From positions 124,001 to 188,000 of the forward strand of contig NZ_LWUJ01000010.1 in NCBI RefSeq assembly GCF_001645765.1: a stretch of DNA of 64,000 nucleotides. Direction: 5' to 3'. Below, piece after piece: positions 20,083 to 29,796 of this stretch. Position 1 is the first letter of the stretch. Each line of letters begins with the position of its first letter. The position numbers and the translations under genes were made by a program. The stretch comes from Candidatus Mycoplasma haematobovis (GTDB taxonomy: Bacteria; Bacillota_I; Bacilli_A; Mycoplasmatales; Mycoplasmoidaceae). The notes beneath the pieces are model-generated. The model searched no databases. It was not told where the DNA came from and saw nothing but the letters and a program-made list of their open reading frames with translations.

Positions 20083-21147
20083 CTAGAGTTTAGACAATAT
20101 TTCACTTAATGCATCTTTTGCTGAACCCAGTTCATTTTGTCATCTTTGTAGCTCTGCTAAATCAAACCTAGTTACATCAGAATCGCCAAATAAATCACCT
20201 TCTCCTCTATCCTGCTGTTGATGGTTTTGGTGTCTTTCTGATTCTTTATATGACCCTCTTTGATCTTGATTACTGTTTTCAAAACCTTCACTTCCTTGTT
20301 GATGTTGATTGCTATCTTTGCCCGTCTCTTTTGGATTATCTTTTTCATCTTCTTTATGTTCTAAAGTCTTTAATTCAGAACCTGATTCAGAATCATCATT
20401 TTGTGGTTCAGTTGTTTTTGCTTCTGTTAAAGAATCTCCATCTTGTTCTTCGCTCTGTTCTTTTCCGGCTTCACCTAAATCATTTGAATTATCTTCATTA
20501 ATTTCATTTGTTTGTGGTTCTCCCTTTAATTTTCCTTCCCCTTCCTGTTGAATATCTCCACCTACTTCTCCCTCTTTGGTGCCTGCTTTTTCATCTGATC
20601 CTTGAACATTGCCCAAATCAGGATTATCTGATTGATTTGAAGAATCTAAGCCACCACCAGATTTAACATCTGATTGTTCTTTATTTGAAACTGACGTTTT
20701 TGCCTCTTGAGATTGTGGCTCTCCTTGGCTAGTATTCTTCTCTGTTTTTGGTAAATTTATAGATGGCTCATGAACTTCTTTACTATCAGTTGGTTGCGAA
20801 CTAGATTCTTGAGGTCTGGAATCTACATTTTCTGGTACAGTATCTCTTCTTTCTCCCTGATCAGTAATTTCAGCACCTTTTGCCATCAATTCCTCTATTC
20901 TTTTTGATTCTGCTTCGCTTAATTCTGTTGTTCCTTTACCTTTCCCGTTTTTGGCATAAAATATTTTCCTGTCTTTAAAATTCTCGTTTACTTCTGAAAA
21001 ATCTTTAAGTCCCTCATCTAAATCTTGTTCTTTATTATTAAGGTCATTCTTGCTCGAAGACACTAAGAGTGTTGTTGCGATCGTTGCAGATGTTACTGTG
21101 GCAACGGGCAACGCAATCTTTAAGAATTTAATAGAGGAAAACATCAA
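20083..21147 (-). CDS. Acidic surface protein D8 (subtype alpha)
   Basis: 354 residues when TGA at 20140-20142 is read as Trp; the tail WQNELGSAKDALSEILSKL matches D10. The leader MMFSSIKFLKIALPVATVTS is followed by the patch LKDFSEVNENFKDRKIFYAKNGKGKG. The middle is Gln/Glu/Asp/Ser/Asn-rich, ending in FGDSDVTRFDLAELQRW, a motif specific to the alpha subtype. Gap to D7 is 20 bases. Confidence 0.85.
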
Positions 21148-21169
21148 TTACCTTTTAAATACTGAAAAA

Positions 21170-22129
21170 CTATCCTAACAACAAACGTTTCAAATCATCT
21201 AATGCTTTTGCAGCGCCATCACCTAACCTAATAAGTTCATCCAATTTCTCTTTGGTCACGGGTTCTCTACCTGACTCATTTGATACACCATCTTGTTCAC
21301 CTTGTGAAGAATTTGATTCATCTCCTCCGAAATTATCTCCTTTAGATTCTTTTTGAGCATCAACCTTTGATGATACATCCTCATTATCTTCGGATCCATC
21401 ACCATTTTCCTGAACACTAGGCAATGTATCTTTTTCTCTATCTAAACTATCTGTCTCAGTACTTTCTCCATTTTTTTCTGGCATATCTTGAACAGGTTCT
21501 TGCGATTTAATATCTGCTGTTGGCACGCCTTCATCACTATCAACAGATTCTCCAGTTCTTTTTGGCTCACTAAATTTCTTTTCTGAATCGCCTAAATTTT
21601 CAGAGTCTTCTGCGCCTTCTTGAGGAGTGCTCTTTTCAGAATCGTCATCTGTTAAATCACTTGAAGGGTCCGGCATTGGTGGTAAATTTATCTGCACATC
21701 TGCCTCCGGCTGACCTGAACCGGAAAGTTCGCCTTCTAAATCAATTGCTTTTGGAACATCTACTGCTTTATTCTCTATTTGTTGACCTTCTGATGGATCA
21801 TTTGACCCTCTTTCTCGAAGTTCTTTAATAGGTTCATCAGTTTGTTTCAAATGACCTTTATTTTTCTCTAATTCTTCAAGAAGTTGTTGTTTTTGTTTCT
21901 CATCTTTAATAGCAACATTATCACCTTGTCCATCTTTAGCATAAAGCATTGTTTGTTCTTTAAATTCTTCAACTGGTTTTTCAAAATCCTCTAAGACTTT
22001 ATCAGTGGTTTCTTTATCTAATTTATTATCTGCCTTTTGAAAAGACACTAAAGAGACAGTAGCTATTGTTGCTGCAGTTACCGTAGTAACTGGCAGTACA
22101 ATTTTTAAGAGCTTAATTAAAGGAAACAT
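21170..22129 (-). CDS. Acidic surface protein D9 (subtype beta)
   Basis: 319 residues. Leader MFPLIKLLKIVLPVTTVTAA; juxtamembrane LEDFEKPVEEFKEQTMLYAKDGQGD. It carries a short Pro/Met patch (INLPPMPDPSSDL) inside the acidic middle, and the C-terminal helix EPVTKEKLDELIRLGDGAAK. Closest to D7 in leader DNA. Function unknown. Confidence 0.85.
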   Translation of the reverse strand: MFPLIKLLKIVLPVTTVTAATIATVSLVSFQKADNKLDKETTDKVLEDFEKPVEEFKEQTMLYAKDGQGDNVAIKDEKQKQQLLEELEKNKGHLKQTDEPIKELRERGSNDPSEGQQIENKAVDVPKAIDLEGELSGSGQPEADVQINLPPMPDPSSDLTDDDSEKSTPQEGAEDSENLGDSEKKFSEPKRTGESVDSDEGVPTADIKSQEPVQDMPEKNGESTETDSLDREKDTLPSVQENGDGSEDNEDVSSKVDAQKESKGDNFGGDESNSSQGEQDGVSNESGREPVTKEKLDELIRLGDGAAKALDDLKRLLLG

Positions 22130-22153
22130 TTTTTAAATTAACAAATTATGTGA

Positions 22154-23188
22154 TTAAATCTCAGATAATATTGCATTTAAAGCATCTTTTGCTAAACCTA
22201 ACTCATCTTGTCATTTTTGTAGCTCCTCTAAATTAAACCTAGTTACATCAGAATCGCCAAATAATTCATCTTGTCCTCTGTCGTGTTGTTGAACTTTATT
22301 ACCTTTTGATTCCCTAGATAATTCTCCTGATTCTTTATCGTCTTTTGTATGATTTTCATTATCTTGTTTAAGGACTGAATCAAATTCATTATTTTCTCCA
22401 GAAGCTACTTGGACAGATGATTGTGACTCATGTAAAGTTTTTTCATTCCTTTCATCCTGTAAATTCCCGTCTCCTTGACTTTGATTATTTTTGACATCCT
22501 CTTGGGATTTAGCCTTTAAACTTTCTTCTCCTTCCCCAGAATCTAGATCCTTTTTGCCTTCCGCTTCATTTGGTTCGTTTGATAATTGATTTTTTTGTCC
22601 CTCATCTTCTGAACTAACATCATCAACTAAACCTCCTTTTTCTTTATTTTCACTACCTTCTCCATCGCTATCAGCTACTTCATCAGAATTATCTAGTGCG
22701 CCTGAAGCATTTAAATCACTATAAACTTCACTGTCTTTTTCTTTGTTTAATGGAGATTGCACTTTAACACTAGGTTCCATTATTGCATCATTCCTAGATT
22801 CTGTTGTTTCTTTTGAAACCTGATCTCCTTGCATTTGCGCATCAGGCTTTGGTAATGAAGTTCCTGCAACATCAGGAACGCTATCAGATATATTTCCTAT
22901 ATTGTTAATATCAGCCCCTTCATCTATAAGTTTTTGTAATTTTTCAGATTCTTCTTCTCCTAAAGCAACTGTTCCGTCTCCATCTCCCTGCTTAGAGTAA
23001 AAGATTTTCTTCTCCTTAAAGTCTTCAACTAAATTTACAAAATCAGTAAGTATTGAATCCTTTTCTTTTCCTGTATTTGACAAATCATGCCTACTTGAAG
23101 AAACTAAGAATGTTGTTGCGGTCGTTGCAGATGTTACTGTGGCAACGGGCAACGCAATCTTTAAGAATTTAATGAAAGAAAGCATCAA
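22154..23188 (-). CDS. Acidic surface protein D10 (subtype alpha)
   Basis: 344 residues with TGA at 22211-22213 read as Trp; TAA at 22154-22156. Leader MMLSFIKFLKIALPVATVTS; patch LTDFVNLVEDFKEKKIFYSKQGDGDG; tail motif FGDSDVTRFNLEELQKWQDEL shared with D8. The middle is Glu/Ser/Asn/Asp-rich. It starts 18 bases after the D11 stop, in the same operon. Confidence 0.85.
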
Positions 23189-23206
23189 TTAAATAATACT
23201 TTTAAA

Positions 23207-23968
23207 TTAATCAATAAATTCCTCAGTTAAGTCTCCATCTCAAAATCCTGAGAAAGCTGAAGCCCAAACTCTTCTTGAGCCAGAAGATGGAATTCCTGTT
23301 GTTTCTCTTCTATCTTCATCGCTACCAGAACCAACAACTGCAGAATTGCTTGGATCATTTTGAACTTGATTTGCGTCTCCACTACCATTATCGTTTCCTG
23401 CACTATCTTGAGTTCTATCTCCTTGTTTTCCTTCCTCTTGGTCTCCTGCTTCTTGACCCTGTATATTATTTTGGCCCCCCTCAGAAGATCCTTGTGTAAG
23501 GGATGAAAGATTATTTAACAACCCTTGTAAATTTCCTAAAGTATCTCCGCTTGGTAAACCTTCACTTCCAAGTACGTTTACTATATCTGTTCCACTAGAT
23601 CTTGGTGTTCCTTCATCAGCAACTGGTTCTTTTGGACCATCTTCAGAATCTTGTCCTTTACCTTCTCCAGAACCGCCCGCACCTTGTGCTCCCATATCTC
23701 CTTTTTTGACTGTATAGACTAGATCGCCTTTTCCATCTTGTTTTCCTTGACCTTTTCCTCCTTTACCATCAGCTTCATCTTTCTTATTTCCTTTTGCACC
23801 TTCTTTGCCTTCCTTTGATTTCTCTCCTTCTTCCTTCTGTTCATCCGCTGTTTTTGATAATAAAGAAGTAATAGGGTCAGGAATTTCTTGAAAGATAAGT
23901 AATCCTGTAGTTGCTATAGGAACAGCAATAGATAATTGTGGTAAGAAAGAAGTAATTTTTCTAGCCAT
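23207..23968 (-). CDS. Gly/Lys/Asp-rich surface protein D11, first gene of D operon
   Basis: 253 residues; TGA at 23240-23242 is Trp and the frame ends at TAA 23207-23209. Anchor: ITSFLPQLSIAVPIATTGLL. It then differs from other D proteins: a Lys/Gly/Glu-rich part (KEGKEGAKGNKKDEADGKGG), then Gly/Ser/Gln/Asn-rich sequence, ending WASAFSGFWDGDLTEEFID. The promoter should lie in 23969-24037. Related to D1-D10 by architecture and position only. Confidence 0.8.
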
Positions 23969-24037
23969 AGTAGTCTCTCTTTATAGTTAATTAAATAATT
24001 TAAGAACCCAAACTACACACAAGTGCAGATACTTTTT

Positions 24038-24151
24038 GTGAATGTTTTAGCTAAAATAGGATTAGGTTGCAGAGTTGCAACTAGTCTTACGGGTATGGGA
24101 TATGGTATCTATGATAGTAATAAACAAAACATAAAAACAACCAAATTGTAG
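24038..24151 (+). pseudogene. Family G/K-like leader fragment
   Basis: GTG to TAG encodes 37 residues (VLAKIGLGCRVATSLTGMGY, then IYDSNKQ), which is just the Gly-rich anchor of the G/K families. Nothing homologous to a G body follows before F1. It is probably the stub of a decayed gene. Confidence 0.4.
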
Positions 24152-24224
24152 AATTATCCTCTTTAGATGAATTTAATAACAACTACCAATTCATTACTTC
24201 ATTCTTTAATTTTTCGGTAAAGTC

Positions 24225-24482
24225 ATGGTTTTCTGAATATCTAAATTACTAAGAATTACTACTATCACTTCAATATTTGGTATAGTTGGTGGTAGTATTG
24301 GATACTTAACTAAAAATGACAATAGTAAAGAAAAAATAGAAAAAACTGAAGAAAAAGAAATAAGGAAAGGTCCAAAAGGACCTTATTGTAAGAGACTTGG
24401 TTGAATGTCCAATTACGATTGATACAATGAAGAACACTGCAAAAAAAGGATTGATAGATTAAATAGGAAAAGGCAAAGCTAA
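24225..24482 (+). CDS. Family F small anchored protein F1
   Basis: 85 residues; TGA as Trp at codon 4 and in the body, so it is invisible under the standard code. Anchor: LLRITTITSIFGIVGGSIGY. After a short acidic/Lys linker it ends with YCKRLGW and then, about 17 residues on, HCKKRID. The C-x(about 17)-C basic tail is shared with F2, F3 and F4. Function unknown. Confidence 0.65.
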
Positions 24483-24535
24483 TTACAAAAGTTTATTGGT
24501 CAATATTTCAATAATTTAAAGGACAAACTCAATCA

Positions 24536-24775
24536 ATGTCTACTTTTCCCATAAAGGTTGCTTTAGCAGATAAAGGAATATATTACTTACTTGAGGGAAG
24601 TACCAAAACTGCAACAAAACCTTCAACCAGTTCTCAACCAACAGCTATTAAATCATTATTCCAAGCTACTGGAAAACCAATCTTAACTAAAGAAGGTAAT
24701 GTTGGTAAATGAAATAAGAGTTGAAAAACATTTAATTGTTACAGGAACTGGTGTTGGTATTTATTAAACGACTAA
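24536..24775 (+). pseudogene. Family G remnant G1
   Basis: ATG frame of 79 codons. It keeps AIKSLFQATGKPILTKEGNVGKW-like residues (AIKSLF, W, SWKTFN) typical of the middle of G proteins, but the anchor is degraded and the C-terminal FKxKC and YCTK motifs are missing. The final codons are another G leader (GTGVGIY) read in the wrong frame. Confidence 0.5.
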
Positions 24776-25166
24776 ATCTGAACAAGAAGAATAAAGTTAA
24801 ATCAATTTCAGCTGATACCCCAAAACAAAAAACAATCCATAACTACTCTTTTGGCTGGAGTAAAGTTATTGGGAGCAACTACCGAAAATGATACTGCGTA
24901 GACAGAAAGATGAAAAGTTTTAAACAAGAGCATAATGCTAAAGAACCTGCTATTCCTTGAAAAATAGAAGATTGAAGCAACAAGAAAAAACTGCTGAGTG
25001 ATTAACAAAATTTAAAAAATTATGCAAAAGCGGAAGTGTAAGTGGAAAATGACAGTAATCTTCTTTGCAAAGCAGTAAATAAATATTGCGCTAAACAAAT
25101 TGCTAATAGTGTGAAAAGTCTAAATCTCAGAAGGCCAACTTAAAAGAAAATAAATTTTAAAAATCA
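24776..25166 (+). pseudogene. Decayed family G sequence
   Basis: No intact frame. Short stretches in shifting frames resemble G proteins: EPAIPWKIEDW (compare WKIENW in G11), then LCKAVNKYCAK near 25070-25100. This is most simply a G gene with several frameshifts and stops. I see nothing else in this stretch. Confidence 0.5.
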
Positions 25167-25511
25167 ATGACTAGTTGACTAGTTTGAAATGCAGGATTAT
25201 TAGTTGCTATTTCTAGCATAGGTGCTGTTGGTGGAGGTATTAATAATTTAATTAATAAACAAAAAGTTGAAATTCCTGAAGAGATCATAGTTCTTGTTGA
25301 AAAACCAAAAACATTAACAGAAACAATTCCAGATGTGCCGCAAAAACAAACTCCTGCGACTGGTGTTCGAACTTCTGGTTTTTGCAGAATGCTGAGATGA
25401 AGTTTGCCACATCATACACTTAAAGATGAAGAAAAATGCAAAAAACGACTTGAAATACGATTGGGCCGAAGTTCAAGAACAACTAATATCAATCAAAATA
25501 ATAGAAGTTAA
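25167..25511 (+). CDS. Family F small anchored protein F2
   Basis: 114 residues; TGA Trp at codons 4 and 7 (MTSWLVWNAG). Anchor: AGLLVAISSIGAVGGGINNL, then NKQKVE and a Pro/Thr/Glu linker. The tail has GFCRMLRW and, 17 residues later, KCKKRLEIRLGRSSR. The longest and most basic F tail. F3 shares the WLVWN start. Function unknown. Confidence 0.7.
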
Positions 25512-25526
25512 ATAATTTAAATTAAT

Positions 25527-25791
25527 ATGACTAGTCAGCTAGTCAAAATCTTAAAAATCTAATTTGCTATCTCCCTTATGCTGGGGCCGAAAAAGGTTAT
25601 TTAGCAAGTAAGTTAAAATAGTTTCGCAGATGAGAAAAGAAGCAAAAGTAGCTATCAAGACAAATACGAAATGGGTAGCGGAGGATGTCCTTTTTGCTTG
25701 CCAAAAACTTAAAGGGGTTATAGGTTTGTATTCTTTGGATCAAGAACAATGTAAAGAAAAACTGCGAGAAAGAGTGGGGGCAAAAGTTTAG
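25527..25791 (+). pseudogene. Decayed family F copy
   Basis: Begins ATGACTAGT like F2 but reads MTSQLVKILKI then TAA. The far end keeps an F-type tail (LDQEQCKEKLRERVGAKV, TAG near 25789). In between there are frameshifts and stops. A degraded duplicate of F2, about 265 bases long. Confidence 0.55.
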
Positions 25792-25808
25792 CAGAAGGAA
25801 AATTTATT

Positions 25809-26267
25809 TTGGATTACTCTAACCATACAGAAATAAGGCCAAAATTATCTAAACTGAAGCTCACTCTAGTAAGTCTTGGTACAATGGCAGTTATTGGGTT
25901 ACTAACTTCAGGAATTCATAGTATCCCTCCAAACCAAAGAGTATCAAATATTACTAATAGATCAGTAGGTAAACAACCTATTTCCTTCCTACTAAGCTCT
26001 GAAAACCTTAAACTACTAACCAAAAATCAAGACAACAAAACTAAATGAAACCCTAAATGACAAAAGTTTAGATCAACACACAGAGCAGATAACACATATA
26101 CACCTGCACCACCATGAGGCTTTAAAGACTGAAATAATATTAAGAACAGTATTGATGCTCCTGAAGAATTTAAAGATTTATGTAAAAGAAATGGCAGTAA
26201 AGAAGTATTTAATGAAAACGACTTACTCTACCTAAACGTAAAAGATTTTTGTTCAGAAAACAAATAA
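25809..26267 (+). CDS. Family G protein G2
   Basis: 152 residues if TTG at 25809 is the start; no ATG precedes the anchor in frame, and an ATG at 25884 lies inside it. Anchor: LTLVSLGTMAVIGLLTSGI. Then ISFLLSSENLKLL, KWNPKWQKFR, PPWGFKDWNN, APEEFKDLCKRNGS and VKDFCSEN. These are the family G landmarks: SLL, W-x3-W-x2-F, W-x2-W, Cys and a final (F/Y)C. Divergent but intact. Confidence 0.7.
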
Positions 26268-26373
26268 AGACTATTATTTACTAAAAGCTGTGGGAAAGTT
26301 GGATTGTTGTTTCTCTTTAAGGAACAAAGACAACAAGGAAGGCATTTCAAAGAATTAAGTTACTTTAATTAAT

Positions 26374-26685
26374 ATGGCTGGTTGGCTGGTTTGAAATACA
26401 GCAATATTAACAGTCTTTACAGGTCTTGGTGTTCTTGGAGGAAGTATCAATAACTTAGTTAATAAACAAGAAGTCGAAGAGATAGAGAATTCTGAAGACC
26501 CAGAAGAATTAATTACAGAAGTAACTTTCGCACCAAGAAGGCCAATACCTAATAAAGTGGTGCGCCAAACTGGCTTTTGTCAATGACTACATTGAAATGG
26601 TAAGACAAAACAAAGAAGAAGGAATGAAGATTGATGCAGAAAACAAATGGAAAAGAATGGATGAATAGAAAAAATTAATAAATAA
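26374..26685 (+). CDS. Family F small anchored protein F3
   Basis: 103 residues; five TGA Trp codons. Start MAGWLVWN is followed by an anchor (ILTVFTGLGVLGGSI), NKQEVEE acidic linker, GFCQWLHWN and DWCRKQMEKNG. The two-cysteine basic tail is that of the family. The ATGGCTGGTTGGCTGG start shows the ancestral form of the repeat-bearing start of F4. Confidence 0.75.
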
Positions 26686-26741
26686 TCCCTTATTAATTTA
26701 CAAAAGTAATTCTAAATTCCTAAAATCACTAACAAACCTAA

Positions 26742-27158
26742 ATAGTTAATCATACTTTAAAGCTTGCTTTAGTAGGTGCTGGAATATCAAATGTAATTAG
26801 TATTTCTCTTTATTTCAAATCTAGTAATACTGAAATAACTAGTGAAACCAAAACTAAATCAATTCCTGAATTCTTAAAGGAAGATGGTTTGCAATTAATT
26901 AAAGAACCAAATAACGGTGAATGAACTAATAAATGAGGTGCTTTCATAGATGCACACCAAAAGGCAGATCCACAAGGCATATGAAAGATTTCAGACTGAA
27001 AAAACAAAAAAGCACAAAGATCAAATGTTCCCCAAGAATTCAAAACCAATTGTAGTAATAATGGCTCCAAACAAGTAGTTGATAAGAAAGAAGGTATCTA
27101 TCAAAAAGTAAAAAGTTATTGTACTAAACCTCTACCTGCAACACCTACCAAAAGATAA
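26742..27158 (+). CDS. Family G protein G3, probable ATA start
   Basis: 138 residues, TAA at 27156-27158. Alignment to G5, G9 and G11 puts the start at ATA 26742 (IVNHTLKLALVGAG against MAINPTLKMASIA); an in-frame TAA lies directly upstream. ATA is a rare permitted start in code 4; otherwise the ATG has been lost by mutation. The body is intact: IPEFLKEDGLQLI, WTNKWGAF, WKISDWKN, PQEFKTNC and VKSYCTK. The stop overlaps the G4 start as TAATG. Confidence 0.6.
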
Positions 27159-27538
27159 TGCCTAGTTTACTTGCAAAATCATTAATAGCAATTATTATTG
27201 CAACCACTATTAGTGGTTCTGCTGCTTTAATATCTAGAAAACTAGCACTTAAAGAAATACCAATAACTGAATTACTACAAAAAGATTCAAAAACATTACT
27301 TACTTCAAGAGATAATGACGATATTTGAAAAAGAGCTTGACAAGCATTCATAGATGCTCATAACAACAAAGCTTCTCCAAATGGTATATGAAGTGTTGAT
27401 TCTTGAGAAACTACCAAAAATGACAGAAATACTGTTCCTCAAAAATTCAAAAATAATTGTTCAACAAATGGATCAAAAAAAGTAAAGGATAGAAATGATC
27501 CATTATACGTAGCAGTATTAAGTTACTGTACTAAATAA
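27158..27538 (+). CDS. Family G protein G4
   Basis: 126 residues; ATG overlaps the G3 stop. The anchor is LAKSLIAIIIATTISGSAAL. Body: ITELLQKDSKTLL, IWKRAWQAF, PNGIWSVDSWE, PQKFKNNCSTNGS and VLSYCTK. Two cysteines only, both at the conserved places. One of the shortest G proteins because the linker after the anchor is nearly absent. Confidence 0.8.
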
Positions 27539-27591
27539 GATATACAAATTAACTATTTCAAATAATTGTGTTACAAGAAACAAAATAACAT

Positions 27592-28062
27592 ATGGCAATT
27601 AATCCTACTCTGAAGATGGCTTCAATTGCTGTGGGTGCTGGGGGAGTAGTTACAGGTGGTGCTATTGGAATTTACAATCACATAAATAAACCTGCTGAAG
27701 GAGTGAAGGAGTCTATTGATTCTTCCACAAAGACACCTTTAGATACGCCCCCTTCACCAACTAAAGTAAATAAACAATCAATTGCTAGTTTATTTGAAGG
27801 AAGTAAAAAAGAATTACTAGAGGCAAGTAAAGATGCTGAAAAATGAAACCAAAACTGAACTTCCTTTAAATCAAAATACAACAAAAACAACATTGCAACT
27901 TCATCTTGAAAATTTGATCATAATTGAGATACAACTCCAGATAACACTGCTCCTGAAGCGTTTAAACAAAAATGCCTAGCTAACAGCAAAACAGAAGTCG
28001 AAAACAAAAATAACGAACTATTTAAAGAAGTAGAGCAATACTGTACTAAAGATAAAGGATAA
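27592..28062 (+). CDS. Family G protein G5
   Basis: 156 residues. Leader MAINPTLKMASIAVGAGGVV and the following linker share 78 identical bases with G11 (27634-27711 against 31040-31117). Body: SIASLFEGSKKELL, KWNQNWTSFKSKY, SWKFDHNWD, APEAFKQKCLAN and VEQYCTK. The TAATG overlap with G6 indicates translational coupling. Function unknown. Confidence 0.85.
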
Positions 28063-28514
28063 TGACAGGCTCTTCCTTGAAAATAGCTTCAATTGTTCTT
28101 GGTACAGGTGGTGTAGTAACTGGATTAGGCGTTGGTATTCATCAAATGTCTAAGCCTGCCAAAGCAATAGAGAATAAAGAAACTACACCCCTAACTGCTG
28201 TTCCTCCTAAAGATCCAGAATCAAAATTAATTACTGATTTACTTAAAGAAGATAATTTAGAGCTTATCCAAAATGGAGACGATGAGGCAACAATATGAAA
28301 ACCAAAATGAAAGGCTTTTAAAGCAAAATATGAAACAATAAAGGCTAGATGAGAAATATCAAATTGAGACGAAATAAGTGGGCAAGAAGATTCAACTCCT
28401 CAAGCTTTCAAAACAAAATGTAATGAAATTGGAACTAAGCAAAAAGTTAATGACAAACAAGCAGAAATCTATAAAGAAATAAGTCTTTACTGTACCAAAA
28501 AGAAAAGTGGTTAA
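28062..28514 (+). CDS. Family G protein G6
   Basis: 150 residues; ATG overlaps the G5 stop. Leader SSLKIASIVLGTGGVVTGLG. Body: LITDLLKEDNLELI, IWKPKWKAFKAKY, RWEISNWDE, TPQAFKTKCNE and ISLYCTK. The last eight bases overlap G7, which starts at GTG 28507. All landmark residues of the family are present. Confidence 0.85.
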
Positions 28515-28941
28515 TATACCTGCAAAAGCTTTAGCTATTGGAGGTGGTGTTGCTACTGTTGCCGGTGGTGGCATAACTTATTTAGTAATTAGTAACAAAC
28601 AAGATACTCCTACCAAACAAATAACACCTATTACTAAATTAACAAAAGCAAAGAAAATTAAATCCTTATTGGGGGCTCGTAAGCGCTTGTTAAGAAAAGA
28701 AAGTGGAGATAACAATAATTGAAAACAAAGATGAACAAGTTTCAAACAAGCCTATAGTGCAAAAGATCCAAGTGAAATTCATGCATCTTGAAGATTTAAC
28801 AATTGAGGTGCGTCAAAATTACTAGACGATGTTCAAGAAGAATTTCAAAACAAATGCATAAATAATAGTGAAGATAACGTAGAGCAAGATACAGATCCAA
28901 GAGTTACTGCAATCAAAACTTACTGTACAACAGACCAATAA
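28507..28941 (+). CDS. Family G protein G7
   Basis: 144 residues from GTG within the G6 tail. The anchor is very Gly-rich (AKALAIGGGVATVAGGGITY). Body: KIKSLLGARKRLL, NWKQRWTSFKQAY, SWRFNNWG, QEEFQNKCINNS and IKTYCTT. The phrase FQ(N/D)KCINNS and the end IKTYCT are shared with the first half of G10. Confidence 0.82.
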
Positions 28942-28942
28942 A

Positions 28943-29380
28943 ATGACTGGTCCAATTAAAGCTCTTATAGGTGGGGCGGTAGGAGCTACTGCAATTGGAG
29001 GAGGTGCAACTTACTTTATTATCAACAACCAAAAACAACCAACTAAAGTCACAGATACTCCTAAAGAGGCACAACCAGCCCCAAAACCATCAATAGTTCA
29101 GTCATTATCACAAGATAAAGAATTACTTAATATTAGTGGAAGTGATCCAAAATGGAACGAAAATTGAGGCACATTTAAAGCATCATATGCCGGAAAGTAT
29201 ACTACTAATTCAGCATGGACTTTTGAAAACTGGGATACTTTACAACGCGATGTTAATGCTCCTGAAGCATTTAAACAAAAATGTCAAACTAATAGTGGCA
29301 AACCTAGAGAAAATAATGATACATTATTACAAGAAGTAGAAAAATTCTGTGCTAAAGACAAAAATAAAAATCCTGGTTAA
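28943..29380 (+). CDS. Family G protein G8
   Basis: 145 residues. Anchor IKALIGGAVGATAIGGGATY. Body: SIVQSLSQDKELL, KWNENWGTFKASY, AWTFENWD, APEAFKQKCQTNSGKPREN and VEKFCAK. Closest to G9 in the C-terminal third. Followed nine bases later by F4. Confidence 0.85.
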
Positions 29381-29389
29381 TTAAATTTA

Positions 29390-29689
29390 TTGTGGCTGGC
29401 TGGCTGGCTGGCTAAAGGAATAATAATTTCAACTATAGTTTTAGGTTCTGGTGTTGCAGGTGGTAGTATTGGATATTTAACTAACAAAGAAGAAAAACAA
29501 GAACCTCCTACAGTTAAAATTGAAACTATTACTAATAAAGTAGAAAAAACAAAACAAACTATCAGAGTACCAAAAGACTTTAGTTTTTGTAGATGATTAC
29601 ACTGAAATAATTGAACTAAAGATAGAAAAAAGAAAGAACACTGATGCAAAAAACAAATGGAAAAAGAATATATTATTGTCTACAAATAA
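29390..29689 (+). CDS. Family F small protein F4 with repeat at start
   Basis: 99 residues from TTG at 29390 (MWLAGWLAKG). Five GGCT units at 29394-29413 cover the first codons. GTG at 29392, equivalent to the F3 start, runs into TAA with five units but would read MAGWLAKG in frame with four. The anchor is IIISTIVLGSGVAGGSIGY; the tail has SFCRWLHWNNW and HWCKKQMEKE. The gene may therefore be switched or start-shifted by repeat number. Confidence 0.75.
29394..29413 (+). repeat. Five GGCT tetranucleotide repeats at F4 start
   Basis: Five perfect copies overlapping the start codon region of F4. Four copies would place GTG 29392 in frame with the body; five place TTG 29390 in frame. Confidence 0.9.
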
Positions 29690-29796
29690 CACACTCAAAC
29701 ATTACAAAACAACTTTAAATTTAGTTTAAATTACAAAAATAATAATTATTAATTACAACAATCTTTACAAGAAAAGAATAATTAAATATTAATCGA

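Noticed and set aside
12089-20551. Several plus-strand open frames within the D operon (for example 12089-12373, 15780-16088, 19369-19623)
   Set aside because: The acidic, low-complexity D codons give long stop-free complements rich in Leu, Ser and Phe; no start signals or homologues are visible.
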